64,000 bases of DNA, taken from Enoplosus armatus (taxonomy: Eukaryota > Chordata > Actinopteri > Centrarchiformes > Enoplosidae). Of the stretch, positions 12,301 to 23,270 are shown piece after piece. The notes under the pieces are model-generated. The model ran no database searches and was not told the DNA's origin. It saw only the letters and a list, made by a program, of their open reading frames with translations. Position 1 is the first letter of the stretch; every line of letters begins with the position of its first letter. The stretch is taken from assembly GCF_043641665.1 (NCBI RefSeq), contig NC_092198.1, positions 1,527,001 to 1,591,000 of the forward strand, in the 5' to 3' direction. The translations under genes were made by a program, and so were the position numbers.

Positions 12301-15300
12301 ATCTCAAGGCTCCAGGTTTATTGCCATTATACAACACAGGCTTGCCTCCTCCACGCTGCACACACAGGGGGTGTGGGGGCCAGGTATAGATACACCTCCT
12401 GTGTAAACTGTGTGAACTTGACAAGTAAATGACTGTTTATTCATTCAGTCACATGCTCCTTCTGTGTGTCCTCAGCCTGCTGACAGCAGTAAAATATCCA
12501 TTCAGAGAGTAATTATCACATGAACAGAATATATTGGCTCAGGCCGATACGTCGCATCTTTAAAAAAAAGTGCTCTAAATCCTGAAGAGAGCCACATTTT
12601 CTGGATGGACTTTAGTATTCATGTGGCTGAACAGTTCTGTTAACTGCATCAACGGGGGTAATTATGAACGGCCGTATGGGAATTAGAGACACAGAATAGT
12701 TTCTGTTTTTTCAGTTTAATTGTGTGCTATGCAGAAATGTAGCACCTCTGAGGCTTTCTGCAAGTTAAAGGAGTTTGAAAGATACTAATTTGTGGATGTG
12801 TTGTCTGTTTGGAGGTGAGGACTCGCTCTAAAGGAAACGACCTTGACGACAGAAGAAATCAGTGAAGGAAACTGATGACTGAAGCAAACTGAAGCCACCG
12901 TTAGTCATCTCAGCGAGCCGCGTGTCTCTGAACTGCATCTGTTCAGTAAACAACATAATCACATCTGTGGCAGTCGCTGCCACTTATACATCTATTCATC
13001 ATTTCAACACACACAAACAGCAGCTACAAAATAAATGTCTTCTTTCTGCTTTCATGTAAAAATGACCATAAACCTGTGAAATGTAGAAAAAAAGGAACCA
13101 TGTTTGATAAATGTGGATTGATTGAGATTTAACCTCCTAATGTGCGGCGCCCTGACGAGGTGTTGGGATGTGGGTTTGTTAACCCATTCAGTCTTTAAAC
13201 TAAACATCATTTAGCACAAAACCTCATGATTATATGTGTGTGAACATTTTAGGATCCAATATCACCGCGTGTCAACAGTTGCTTATGTTTTACCTGGATG
13301 GCACGAAACTGAAAAAATAGCTAGTAGAGAATAAACAGACATTTGTCCTGTATGTATGCCTCTATAAATATGATGCATTATGACTCACTGTAGAGCAGTG
13401 ACTCCCAACCACAGGTACTTATAAAATGAATAATAAGAATGATAATATAATGATATTGTGTTGTTGGGTAGTTTAATTTATGACAACATCATGTTTATGA
13501 GCTCTTTGTATATTTTGTATGTAAAAAAAAAAAAAAACCCTCTCAAATGTAGTGGAGTAGAAAAGACTCAAGTACAACCTTCACCTTCACAGTTCACCCA
13601 AATCACAAAGAAGACATTGCTGGTGCTGAATGAAAACATTACTCTCATCTGTCTTTGACATCTGGCTCACTGAGGATTAACTCAGCCAATGAGATGATTC
13701 TTTCCTCCAAAGCAGCTTTGCCTCTTAGAGATATTTGTTTGATTTAAAAGCTGTTCTGTAATCTTTACAACTCTTAAACGACCATAAAAACTAATAAATC
13801 ACTTGCTGTATAGAAGGAAATTCCAAAATTCATATGAAATGCAGGACGGAATCAGATTGAATCCATTCATTTAGGGCATAAAGAATTAGGATTTATCAAC
13901 CGTTTCTAACGAAGCAGAGTTACTTATGAGTTCAGCTGGTGTCGACAGCAGAGATGAAGAGGGATTTACGTTTTATGTAGTTTCTGTTCTTTCTGATTTC
14001 TACAACATTCATTCAGGATGGAGGAGTCTGTCGTTTTTAGAAACGTATTCCTTGTGAATGAGTGATGCAGCCCCTCAGATGAGGCGATTTGATAAATGAA
14101 ACCAAACACTCGGTCATTAATATCAAATTAACTGTGAAATGTGTAACAGCGTCTTTCCTCTGAGGGGTACTCACACTCAGAGACCTTCAGGGTCTGAATC
14201 GTCAGATCTACCAAAGCTGCAAAGTGAATTTCCTCTCTGCTTCTGTCTCCAGCTGCTGCCGTACCTGCAGGCGAACCTGACGGGCTTCAAGAAGCTGGAA
14301 ATCCTGAACTTCAGGAAGGGCAGCGTCGTCGTCAACAGCAAGATGAAGTTCGCCAAGTCGGTGCCGTACAACATCACCGAGGCCGTCCACTGCGTCCTGG
14401 AGGAGTTCTGCTCCTCCGCCTCCAAGCGTCTGCACATCCAGATCGACACCCGCTCTCTGGATGTTGAACCAGGTACAGTTCAGGTCTGAGCGGCATGAAG
14501 CGCTGGCAGTTTCATCTGTGGAAATGTTCTGGAGTGTCTCTTTAAGGGACATCGATTATTGCAAATTCACCTCATATCTGCAAAATGTGAACACTTGTTC
14601 TGGAAAATATGGTCAAACTGAAAGAATGGTTCAGTTTATTCATCCATAAAAACAGGAAAATTACAGTTCAATGCTTTTATTAATGCTATCATTATTCAAT
14701 GAGTACAATCTACCATTTTCATCAATCACTACGGTTTAATGCATCAAAACTCTCCAATTCATACTTTCGTTTATGAGCCAAAGTGAAATGAAGGTGTCAG
14801 TTGAGTATTTGGTATTTTTGCTACTTGTTTACTGTAGAAGAGAGGAAACAAAACTGTTGAAACATAAAAATGAGCGTGAGATATAATATCCAAAATGTGA
14901 CGCATTCATTATAAATAATGAATCTGTCTGTGATTAGTAACATGAAGTAGGTAAGTGGGAACTTTATGGACACTTTCTGAGATCACAGATCGCAATAAAG
15001 TCTCAGTTTATTTTACTCAGAATAGATTCAAGTGTTCACGTCTGAGCTTTTTATATCCAGTTGTGTTTTTTATAACTCCATAACTTTATGGGAGAAAAAC
15101 TTTCAGCTCAGTCAGCACAGTCTTATGATGTCTTTTTATGTGTGTGATGAAACCAGCATGTCATAATACTGTCTCATAATGTTGTATCAGCCGTGCTGCT
15201 TTGTGTGCATCTCATGGCTCCATATGAATCTGTCCACAGCTGAGACGCAGGCAGAGAGCAGAGATCACATTCAAATCCAGCCAGTAATTAGATCTATATG

Positions 15301-18300
15301 TCAAATCCACCAACACACAGAGGGGTTGTTCAGAACATCGCGGGGCGGGAATGATGCTAATGAAGATGAGAAGTGCTGCTGCAACACGTTTGAACAAATC
15401 TTGAATGGGGATCAAGTTTTTGCTGAAATAATCATGTTGTACAACCGGCAGTCAGTACTGTAATATGCACCCAGCCACACACGAGAGAGATGTTTTACTT
15501 CAATAATATCATAAAGTAAAAATACTCCATTAAAAGTAAAGGGCCATCATTCAGGTATTAACAGAAAAATGTACTTGGCTGTCTCTTGTAGAGTGTTATA
15601 TAATTATTATTATTATTATTATTATAGGCAGATGTTTACGCTGGAAACACTAGAAACAGTGTCTCCATCACAGTTTGTCCACCACAGAGCAAAAATATAT
15701 GGAATAATGATAATAAAGGCTCTTGTTTGTTATAATTCAGCATAGTGATGACAGAACACTACATTACAGTGTGGCCCCCCCAACATGGAAACCTCTGGTC
15801 GAAGACGGGTGCTGGCTTGAGTCAACGACCTGTAGCTTCAGTATTGAGGTGCTGATGAATTCCTGAAACCTGGTGGTTAGAAGTATGAAATAAAGAAGTG
15901 TAAAGCCTGCACACTGACTCCAAAACACAACTTTATTTAAATATCTGACAGTGACGATGAGTCAGTGTGATCATGTGATGTGTGTATAATTACTCTTCTT
16001 CTATAGAAGAAGTATGAAACACCATAAAATGCAAAAGCTCATGTACAAGTACTTATAGAACCTGACTGATACTGGTAGATATTTGAGAGTATAAAAAATC
16101 TTATATGGATGTATCAGCTGATCTTTATTATTTAACACTGACTCATAACATAGATATTTTTGATAAGAGGCCCTTAAACGTAGTTACGTACTGAGCGGCA
16201 CATTTTCTGTGCTCTCTGGTGGACAAACTACCTGAAACAACAGCTGACGTTCCTGTACTGCAGTTTTCTTGATATTTACCTGTGATGAGATCAGCTGATG
16301 ACGTCCCCTGGCTGATCTGTGGGTCAGACTCCCTCCGTGCATCCATGTCGACCTCAGCGGACACACCCACGTGTTGATATGTGTGTGTGTTTACTGACTC
16401 GCCGTGGTGTTCATTTCATCCGTGAAACCCTCCAAACATGCTAATTTCCCCGGAGTGTCTCTGACGTTTAGTCTCGGAAGCCGTCCACGCCAGAGGCTAA
16501 ATCTTACATTTCAATGCAGACCAGAAGCTGAGGTTCTCATTAAAATCAAACAGTCCTCAGCACCTCCTGGAGAGAGGAGGCTGGTTAGAGGGAGGCGCAC
16601 TCACACTCTTCATGAATACTAATGTGGACTACGCTTTCTTCCTCTTCTCTCCTCGCAGCCGATCAGGCCGACGCCTGCAAGTTCCTGTCCTGTGACGAGT
16701 TTTCTCGCTGCGTGGTGAACGGCAGGACCAAGGAGGCTCAGTGTCTGTGCGAGCCGGGCTTCCTGTCGGTGGACGGCCTGCCCTGTCAGAGTCTGTGTGT
16801 CCTCCAGCCGGACTACTGCAAAGGAGGGGAGTGTCACATAGTCCCTGGACATGGAGCCCTGTGCAGGTAAATAAGAAACACAGTCTGCTAAACCTGCAGC
16901 CGGGTCTGATTAGAGAAAAAAAAGAAGCTTTTTGAGCTGCTGTGAAGGTAAACGATTGGAGATGAGTATCGAGGTTTGTCTTACCGCCAGTCAAGATCCA
17001 CATTAAAGCTGCATTAATCAATATATGTTACAAACATGACCTGAAGAGTTCCCTACGGAGCATGTAAGCGTCTTTCAGCACGGTGTTTTGGTTCAGTCTC
17101 ATGGCTCTGATCAGCAGCTGCTCTGAAAACCCACCGTACACGACGTGCTCAGCACCAAACGGCCGACAGACACAGTCGGAGGCAGATATTTCCCTCAGGA
17201 GTTGGTGGAGACCAAACTCAGAGAGCTAGCTAAAAGAATATCGGACACCCACGCCTTCAACTGAGTGCTAATGTTGCTCTGCGTCTGCTGGATGTTTGCT
17301 AACATGTTCTTAGAAACAACTTTATAATGTGATGACATGTCAGTATTGTGTTTACAGCTGCAGCAGAAATCAATTAATGCTGCTTTAATAATGTTGTCGC
17401 TGAAACCAGCTGCTACCAAATTAATTATCCATTCTTCAAAACACAATAATGGATAGCCTGCTAACAGCAGATAGCTGTATGTTTGTCATCCCAGATTATA
17501 TGCAAACAGCCAGAGCCCGACCGGGCTGATGTAAAGCTTTCCTTCTGGGGGCTGCAGGATTCAAACAGAGGGAGCTTCTCATGCTAATGGAACAGGACCT
17601 GCCTGCATGATTATTTATTGTTATTGTTACCCTGACCAGTCAGATGATGTTCAATATTCTGTAAACTACCAAAAGTCATTCAGCCACCACTTAATGACAG
17701 TAAGGAGAAGCTAGCACGCAATTTATTAGGTTGTCCTAAAGTGTGATCAGCACTGATGAACAGGCCAGGCGTCAGCAGCAAAGTTAAAAGGTGCTCCACA
17801 GTCTCAGTTTAAAAATATCAGTCATTAAAAGCTCATGTTGCTCAAAAACGTAATTAATACTGTGGTTCATTAGCAGGGTGTCGGTTCCTACGCAGAGAGG
17901 AGATTTTATTAGATTAAGAAACTTTAACTGAATTAAAACTTATTGCTTGGACTGTTTAATAAACGCCCTTGTGGGGAGCCGCAGCACTTCTAAAATGTTT
18001 AGTTTAGCAAAGTTTAGTGAGCTGATAGTTTGTAAAACTTCTACTGACTTAAACTGCTGGGAGTAGGCTAGTTTTATTCTATATTTTCCTGTTGTAAACA
18101 AATCTCATGACGTTAGTTTCTCAGCTCTCAGCACATTGGTTCCTACTGAAGACGTAAATCTTTAAAAACACAAATATATAGTTTCATATTTAAAAAGGCT
18201 CAGTCATTCCCTCAAACAGCTGCTCGCTGTAGTTTTGATCAAACAAACAGCAGGAAATAGTGCATCTGCTGGGGACTATTTTCAGCGGTGGATGAATCCA

Positions 18301-20986
18301 CATGTGGAGCTCTAGTGAGCAGCAGGACGGATTAACTGAGTCCAGATAAACTGCAGTGTGTGTGTTCATGGTGACGAAGGAACATGTCACCCAGTGTGTT
18401 AAAGCCACATTAATGAGCCAGTTTGATTGAACAGTAATACTTACTAAACATCAGCATGTTAGCATGTTAGCATGCATACCACTGTGTATAAGTACAGCCT
18501 CACAGAGCTGCTAGCATGACTGGAGACTCACTACTTCCAGCTCCTCAAATACTTTTAAGATATTAAACGAAATATCTTTGGGTTTTGAACTTTTGGTCCG
18601 ACAAACAAACCATTTGATGACGTGTACTTGGCGATTGGGAGATTGTGGTGGGCTAATTAGCAACAACCCTAAATCATGTTGAAACATTTGGACCTACAGG
18701 ACCTTTCTTTGCCTCAGATGGCGTCAGTCTGTCTTTTCATGCTCTCGTGTTTGCTTTGAGTTCAGCTTGAACACATTTAGAGAGACACAAATAAACTACT
18801 ATTATGTTTATTCTGTCGTCCTCCAGTTCTACACTCGCTCACAGACTAATCTCTCTCTCACATCTCCAGCCCTCTCCACTGTAAATCAATGCTAAGTTGA
18901 TTTTTAACGGATGGAAAGCGTTTCTTTTATTAGCTACCAGCTCACAGTCGCTGCCTTTCTACTGCCAGAAAAATCTAATTTCAACCCTGTTAGACTTGAG
19001 CACCTCGGCTCCTGACACAGAGCACCTCAGAGAGTTTTCTATTGAAGCGTTCATTTCCCCTCATCTGAACTTTTGCAAAGATATTTTTAGGTTACATTCT
19101 TATTATCTTTATCAGGCCTGTTGCACTCGCAGACAGTAGGAAGTTAATTTTCTGAATTTCCATTTAGCCTCTGGTCAGAGGAGAACTACATCATGAACGT
19201 CTCTGTGAGCTACTGCGCTCCAATACTACAACATCCAGTAAAAAGTAGTAGCAATACTACAGTGTAGAAATACTCTGTTACAAGTAAAAGCTGCGTTTTT
19301 ACTGAAACCTAAAGTACCAAAAATAAAAGCACTTATTATGCAGAATTTCCCATTTCAGGATTCTCATCTTAACCTGTAATAATACATCATAATTTATTTG
19401 TTGACTATATTTTGTGTTAATAATCTGCAACTGCAAAGTAACTAGTGACTAAAAGTTATCAAATAAATGCAGTGCAGTGAAAAGTACAGTGTTTCCCTCT
19501 GAGATGTAGTGGAGTGTAAGTATAAAGTACAACTACCTCAACTACCTGCCATGAAATCAGCTACTTACAGAGACGTCTGGCGTCCTGTTTTCATTACCGT
19601 CTGTCGTGGTCGCTAGTTAGCTAACAAGCTAGGGATGAGCCAAACTGTGGAAAGGGAGAGTTTAATGACAATACATGATATATTTATTTTAGGAATAGAA
19701 TAGAATATCCTTGATTTGTTCAAATTAAAATGGTTTTAAATAACAGATATTTTATTTTAGATGGTTTATTTTAAACACTGAACAGAGCAGGTTTGCATGC
19801 TGGTGGCTGTAAATGACAAGAGTGAAGTCTTTGCATGACGATGATGATTTGAAATCACTTGAAGCAACGTCAGACATTTAATTTACTGTACTAACATTCA
19901 GTCGATCCGCTGATCAGTTCTACATGTACAAACAGCAGAAAAGCTAAAGTTGGTTGCCTCTCTGGAATCTAAGGTTCCAGCAGCTTTTCTGTCTCGTCTG
20001 GGGGATTGAGGGGGTTCTCGGGGGTTGCAGTCATCTTGGATTTGCCAGCTGTCATTAACACTGAACCCTGTTTGGTCTAATCCCGCGTCCAGACCGGCCA
20101 AGAACAGGACAGAGAAGCAGAAAACAGCAGAACAGAACCCCGGAGGTTAATACTGTAGAGCTGCACATTGCTTTTAATCTTACTTGGCTGCTTGACAACA
20201 CATAGAGCCGCTGGAAGAAGCCGCGAAATCATTGTGGTGTGAGATAAAGGCTTGTTAATCAAAAGACTCCCAGAAAACGCACTGAGGGGAAAAACCCCTG
20301 AGACTCTTTATGTCCCAAACTCAGCAGTTTAGGGTTTGTCCTGCACCTTGCTCTCCATGCGCCCCTGGTACTCCAGGTCACGTTTCTGTCCTGCAGCCAC
20401 ACACCTGCTGGCTTACCTGCCGAGATTTGTTTTGGTTGGATTCTCGCCCAGTTAGTGTTTGTGTTTCGAGCAGATTTCCAAGTTGTTGTTTTTCACGTGT
20501 TACAAAGCGTTAAGCTGTTTTTGGATTCTGAGCGTCTCGAATACAATTAACTGGCTGGTTGTTTGTGTGACCAGTAGGCGTTAGAAGAAGGGACGGTTTC
20601 AGTATTAAAGGTTAATGTGAACGAACAGCAGCCGGGAACAGCGATCATATTCAGACCCGACGACGTGCATCACAGAGGAAACAAACAGAGCTGATCTCCG
20701 GATGCCATCATATGTAGTTTGTGTCACCTGCTCCTGGTGCAGTCTGGGATTTCCCTGCTGGGATGATTCTCTTCAGCTCTTCTGTATTTCAACTCATTTG
20801 CAGTATTTGCAGGTGTTCTGTGATTTCTTCTCCCTGAATCTCTTTACTAGACAGGGAGACCAGAAGAGTCCTCCCAGCGCTTGTGTTCAGAGTTGCTGAA
20901 GCAGCAGTTTCAGTTTCACACCTGCTTCATTTTTCTCTTTTTACAGATCCAAAGACGGCTACTCCCTCCCGGGGCTGGCCAGTTAA
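3195..20986 (+). CDS. impg1: impg1, interphotoreceptor matrix proteoglycan 1 (3' part, seven exons)
   Basis: Secreted, hyaluronan-associated proteoglycan of the matrix around photoreceptor outer segments. Joined exons are 3195-3388, 3645-3700, 4173-7563, 8043-8719, 14253-14472, 16659-16866 and 20947-20986; phases agree at all six junctions and all introns are GT-AG. Domain order is the second half of SEA-1, a very long acidic linker, complete SEA-2, an EGF-like cysteine-rich module and a short tail. IMPG1 is favoured over IMPG2 because of [10 protein letters not shown] and ADQADACKF, which match remembered human IMPG1, because no transmembrane segment follows the EGF module, and because myo6 is the convergent neighbour. 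The window encodes about 1,590 residues against roughly 800 for the whole human protein; almost all the excess is in the linker. The signal peptide and the start of SEA-1 lie upstream of the window. The duplicate (a or b) is unresolved. Confidence 0.9.
3645..3700 (+). CDS. impg1: impg1 short linker exon after SEA-1
   Basis: A 56-base exon with acceptor TGACAG and donor GAG|GTAAGA, phase 1 to phase 0. It encodes [19 protein letters not shown]. This is Ser/Thr containing and follows the SEA-1 end LDSLNFEP, as a similar stretch does in human IMPG1. It opens the mucin-like linker and is a possible O-glycosylation zone. It is supported mainly by phase agreement on both sides and good splice sites. 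Confidence 0.75.
3701..4172 (+). other. impg1 intron
   Basis: GT-AG intron between the short linker exon and the giant acidic exon. It holds a T-rich run at about 4038-4052 and nothing else recognisable. Confidence 0.8.
4173..7563 (+). CDS. impg1: impg1 giant acidic linker exon
   Basis: A single 3,391-base exon of 1,130 codons. The acceptor is GTCCACAG at its left edge and the donor is CCG|GTAAGG. The reading frame is open throughout and begins [20 protein letters not shown]. Composition is dominated by Glu, Val, Pro, Ser and Asp, with very few basic or aromatic residues. The middle third (5466-6458) is a 41-copy octapeptide array; the flanks contain degenerate acidic repeats of the type VSEPE. 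In mammals the segment between the SEA domains is Ser/Thr-rich, mucin-like and a few hundred residues long, so here it is much longer and more acidic. The last 50 residues ([16 protein letters not shown] onward) are less repetitive. A long frame on the opposite strand is a by-product of the repeat. Confidence 0.88.
5466..6458 (+). repeat. 41-copy coding minisatellite, 24-bp unit (SEETVxxx octapeptide)
   Basis: Counting the translation gives 41 tandem octapeptides of the form SEETV(P/A)(E/D/A)(V/G), plus one extra Ser-Glu-Gly triplet near unit 36; 41 x 8 + 3 = 331 residues, equal to the 993-base span. Unit types include VPEV, VPEG, VPDV, VPAG, VAEG and VADV. One unit starts with Pro instead of Ser, one has IPAG, one VTEV and one LPES. 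The unit length of 24 bases keeps the frame, so copy number can change without breaking the protein. Every unit carries three or four acidic residues. Confidence 0.95.
7564..8042 (+). other. impg1 intron
   Basis: GT-AG intron between the giant exon and the exon that starts SEA-2. A+T-rich, no recognisable repeat. The open frame runs only to 7622 past the donor, with Lys-Asp-Trp-Phe-type read-through residues. Confidence 0.8.
8043..8719 (+). CDS. impg1: impg1 exon: end of linker and start of SEA domain 2
   Basis: The acceptor is TTTTTCAAAG and the donor is GTG|GTGAGT; phase 1 to phase 0. The first two thirds are acidic, Ser/Thr-rich linker, including DEGSGF (Ser codon at 8501), an acidic Ser-Gly of the kind used for chondroitin sulfate attachment. 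The end reads [20 protein letters not shown] then [18 protein letters not shown], the conserved entry to SEA-2 of IMPG1/IMPG2. NKTSS is an N-glycosylation sequon. The next exon continues in frame with [12 protein letters not shown]. Confidence 0.92.
8720..14252 (+). other. impg1 intron splitting SEA-2
   Basis: A 5.5-kb intron inside SEA-2. It contains a short CA run near 10410, TTAGCATGCTAA-type palindromes near 10813 and 10888, an A-run near 13521 and a fragment of a percomorph dispersed repeat at 13436-13580. No other coding signal seen. Confidence 0.75.
13436..13580 (+). repeat. dispersed repeat fragment (AAGTA-rich percomorph family)
   Basis: The stretch includes GTTGGGTAGTTTAAT and AATGTAGTGGAGTAGAAA, phrases I recognise from an abundant fish dispersed repeat rich in AAGTAC motifs. 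The copy at 19215-19546 has the same AAATGTAGTGGAGT-type element. Internal sequence is decayed and interrupted by an A-run. Confidence 0.45.
14253..14472 (+). CDS. impg1: impg1 exon: core of SEA domain 2 with GSVVV motif
   Basis: The acceptor is CTGTCTCCAG and the donor is CCAG|GTACAG; phase 0 to phase 1. It encodes [20 protein letters not shown], a GSVVV strand (14319-14333), [10 protein letters not shown], and the helix [23 protein letters not shown] and NIT are N-glycosylation sequons. GSVVV is the classic SEA autoproteolysis motif, cut between Gly and Ser in MUC1-type SEA domains. SEA modules are common in heavily glycosylated extracellular proteins. Confidence 0.95.
14473..16658 (+). other. 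impg1 intron between SEA-2 and EGF exons
   Basis: Holds an ATT microsatellite at 15602-15627 and a small piece of the AAGTA-rich repeat at about 15515-15590 (AAAGTAAAAATACTCC, AAAAGTAAAGGG). Nothing else recognised. Confidence 0.7.
15602..15627 (+). repeat. ATT trinucleotide microsatellite
   Basis: About eight tandem ATT units in an impg1 intron, read directly. Confidence 0.9.
16659..16866 (+). CDS. impg1: impg1 exon: EGF-like cysteine-rich module
   Basis: The acceptor is CTCCTCGCAG and the donor is GCAG|GTAAAT; phase 1 to phase 2. It encodes [18 protein letters not shown], then [19 protein letters not shown], then [16 protein letters not shown]. The cysteine spacing and the CLCEPGF turn are EGF-like. 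The second half ([20 protein letters not shown]) is closer to what I remember of IMPG2 than of human IMPG1, whereas ADQADACKF is IMPG1-like. The fish protein therefore seems to keep a fuller second cysteine loop than human IMPG1. Confidence 0.93.
17004..17300 (+). repeat. dispersed repeat copy (GCTGCATTAATCAATAT family)
   Basis: Starts with AAAGCTGCATTAATCAATAT and contains TGATCAGCAGCTGCTCTGAA and AGATATTTCCCTCAGGAGTT, phrases I associate with a common percomorph dispersed repeat. Family name not assigned; recognition is from memory. Confidence 0.4.
18555..18645 (+). repeat. dispersed repeat fragment (GGTCGGACAAAACAAG family)
   Basis: ATATCTTTGGGTTTTGAAC, then TTGGTCCGACAAACAAACCA and TTTGATGACGT closely match a second copy at 51740-51840, so this is a dispersed element with at least two copies in the window. 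Confidence 0.6.
19215..19546 (+). repeat. dispersed repeat, longest copy of the AAGTA-rich family
   Basis: Contains ATACTCTGTTACAAGTAAAA, AAGTACCAAAAATAAAAGCA, TTATGCAGAATTTCCCATTT, AAGTAACTAGTGACTAAAAG and GAGATGTAGTGGAGTGTAAG in the order I recall for an abundant acanthomorph repeat. Shorter pieces occur at 13436-13580, 15515-15590 and 37725-37790. Confidence 0.55.
20947..20986 (+). CDS. impg1: impg1 terminal coding exon with stop (tentative)
   Basis: The acceptor is TTTTTACAG. Joined in phase to the EGF exon it reads [13 protein letters not shown] followed by TAA at 20984-20986. That is a short tail compared with the roughly 50 residues after the equivalent Cys-Arg in human IMPG1, and it is not clearly similar to it. 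A strong donor (AAAAG|GTAAGA) follows at 21029-21030, so the exon may run to 21029 as 3' UTR with a further spliced UTR exon. The stop is 43 bases before that donor, inside the distance usually tolerated by nonsense-mediated decay. Another acceptor at 22513 is an alternative. Confidence 0.55.
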
Positions 20987-21835
20987 GAAAATATATCGGA
21001 TTGGACGTCACCTGAGAATACCGCAAAAGGTAAGAGGCGCTTGTTGCCGTCAGCGAGGTCGTTCTGGTGAAATCCCACATGTGCAATCATGTGTTAGTGC
21101 TGGAGAAGAGATCATGCACACTCAGCAAGGCTGCAGCCTGCAAATGAGAGCTGAAGAAGGTGATAGTGTCACCAGGTGATGCAGAGAGCCCCGCAGGTCC
21201 TCCTGTGGTCATTTTACTTAAACAAAAGGCTGTAATCCGTCCTGCCAGTCTGAACCCAAATTGGTTTAAAGCTGCTGTGTGTTTAAACAGACGCAGAGCT
21301 GAACGCTGACTAATTAAAATGTCAAGACTGTTTTGGCCTACGGGTAAACACCAGGATTTGTCCCGAGTCCACGTCTCTTCTCGGGGTGATTAGTCTGCTC
21401 CTCTGTGATCCTCTTTTGGGGTCTGAACCGCCGCCGAGCTGCGAGGGAGGTTCAGGACGTGTCAGCGGCCTTCTACTGCACACTGCAGGCTGAAGCTGCC
21501 GCCGGGTCGGCCACCTAAAACTAACCGAAGTCCCCCTTTACGTCGCGGGTCTGTCACTTCTTAATCATTTCCTGGGCCGTGTCGTTTGGCGCTAATTATA
21601 GGAAATTGGTGCGCTTGATTAATTAATTCCAATTAGCTGCTAGCTTGAAAAGCGAGCGTAATCTCAGTGAGTGAGTCAGGTCGGCTGGTCGTCCACAGGA
21701 GAGTGTACAAGCCAACATTCACGGAGAATAAGGTTCTCAGTGATAAATGATGATAAATATTAATATTAAATTATTAATGATTATTCTATAATCCTTCCTT
21801 AATTTTAAATTTGTGACAATTTAAAGATTTGAAGG

Positions 21836-22165
21836 AGCAGTTCAACATTTAGGATCATACTCCAATATTCTGCTTTAACTCGTGTCTGTGTGAGGTGCAG
21901 AGCTGGAGGCAGGATGCGCTTAGCTTAGCTTAGCTTAGCTAAGGGATGAAAGGGGGAACAGCTAGCCTGGCTCTGTCCTGAAGGTCAAAAACACACCTTT
22001 TAAGCTCATTGATGAACACATATTTTACATAAAAAGGAAGTTAAAACACAATATGTTGTTTGGACTTGTGACACGTTGAATATTAGGTGTTTTTATTGTT
22101 TTCCCTCCTTATTTACATACATGAGAATATTAGAAACACCTCTGAATATAATGCAGACCAGAACA
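21836..22165 (+). repeat. dispersed TTAGCTTAGCTTAGC repeat, copy 1
   Basis: Carries TGTCTGTGTGAGGTGCAGAG, GCTTAGCTTAGCTTAGCTTA and CAGCTAGCCTGGCTCTGTCC, a signature I recognise from very common percomorph repeats. Its end (TTTTCCCTCCTTATTTACAT onward) is almost identical to 24010-24075, showing that both copies derive from one element. Confidence 0.7.
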
Positions 22166-23104
22166 ACAGCATCACTAACTATGACCTCAATGCTAAAGCA
22201 TATAATTCAATTAACACCTCCGACTGTGTCAACAACAAACATCAGATGATTGACATTTGAAATGTGTCCTTGTTCCTGCACTTTTCTTCTTCATGAACAG
22301 AGACAGATCACATTCAGCGGAGGCAGCGATGTCCTTTCATGTAGTCCCGAGTGTGTGTCCAAAAACACTGTTGAGTTGCATTATGGGAAATGTAGGATTC
22401 AAAGACCCACTTCTTTCAAACCCTCCTGTTGGTGACGCAGGATGTCTGTTGTAAATCTGTGGTCTCTGACTCGCCGTGACATGTAAAACTTTAACATCTG
22501 TCTTCCCCGCAGACTCGATGAAACTGGACTCAGCAGCAGGGACTCGGGACTCGTCAAGGCCTCACAGGTGAAAAAATCAAAAATGAGCTGAAGAGTTTTC
22601 AGGACAAACTGTGCGCTTCCAAACTCCTCCGAGCTCTGAGCTTCACACCAAAGGACAAATCCCTTCAGGGGAAACAGACATTTAGGCCACTTTGAAAACT
22701 GTCGGACAGCCGGCGTCTGCAGCAGCGTGGCGACGAAGAGGAGCTCAGCGGACACTCGACAGCATCGATCGGGTGGATATTGATCGACTCTGGACTGTTT
22801 TTGTACACGTCCGCTGACTCCGTTTGTGTTTCTGTAGTGAATAGGTTGGTCTTTGTGTCTGATGAGGAAACAAGCTCTTGAATATGGAGACGAAAACAGG
22901 AACCTGGCGTCAGGGATCTGATTGTTTTGTTCAGGTCCAACACTGAAGACCCTCAGCTGGCCCCTCACTTCATCTCATGAGAAGCTTTGACAGCTTCCTC
23001 ACCCCGTTTACACCTCAACCTCTTATAAACTGGGACTGAACGATCGCTTTGGATAAAAACTGTAGTGACGAGTAGGAAATTGGGCCATTTTCATGGTGAT
23101 CTAG

Positions 23105-23270
23105 ATCAGTGGTTCCCGACCCTTTTAGCTTGTGACCCCTGACAATCAAGCAATACCACGAGGTGAAAGAATCCAGTGTTTCTCCCTTTAATCCTCTTGT
23201 AACTCCTCAGGTTTATTTTGGGAGCCCTCGGGGGCATCCTAATCCCCAGGTTGGGAGCCAGTGATGAGGA
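23105..23270. mobile_element. short hAT-like non-autonomous element
   Basis: Begins CAGTGGTTCCCGACCCTTTT followed by TGTGACCCCTGACAATCAA and ends CCCCAGGTTGGGAGCCAGTG. The ends are imperfect inverted repeats of each other. The phrase is typical of small hAT-type elements widespread in vertebrates. Target site duplication not resolved. Confidence 0.5.

Larger units (their letters stand above)
16867..20946 (+). other. impg1 intron before the terminal exon
   Basis: A 4.1-kb intron rich in old dispersed repeats (17004-17300, 18555-18645, 19215-19546) plus a GTTAGCATGTTAGCATGC cluster near 18456. No coding signal recognised. Confidence 0.7.
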
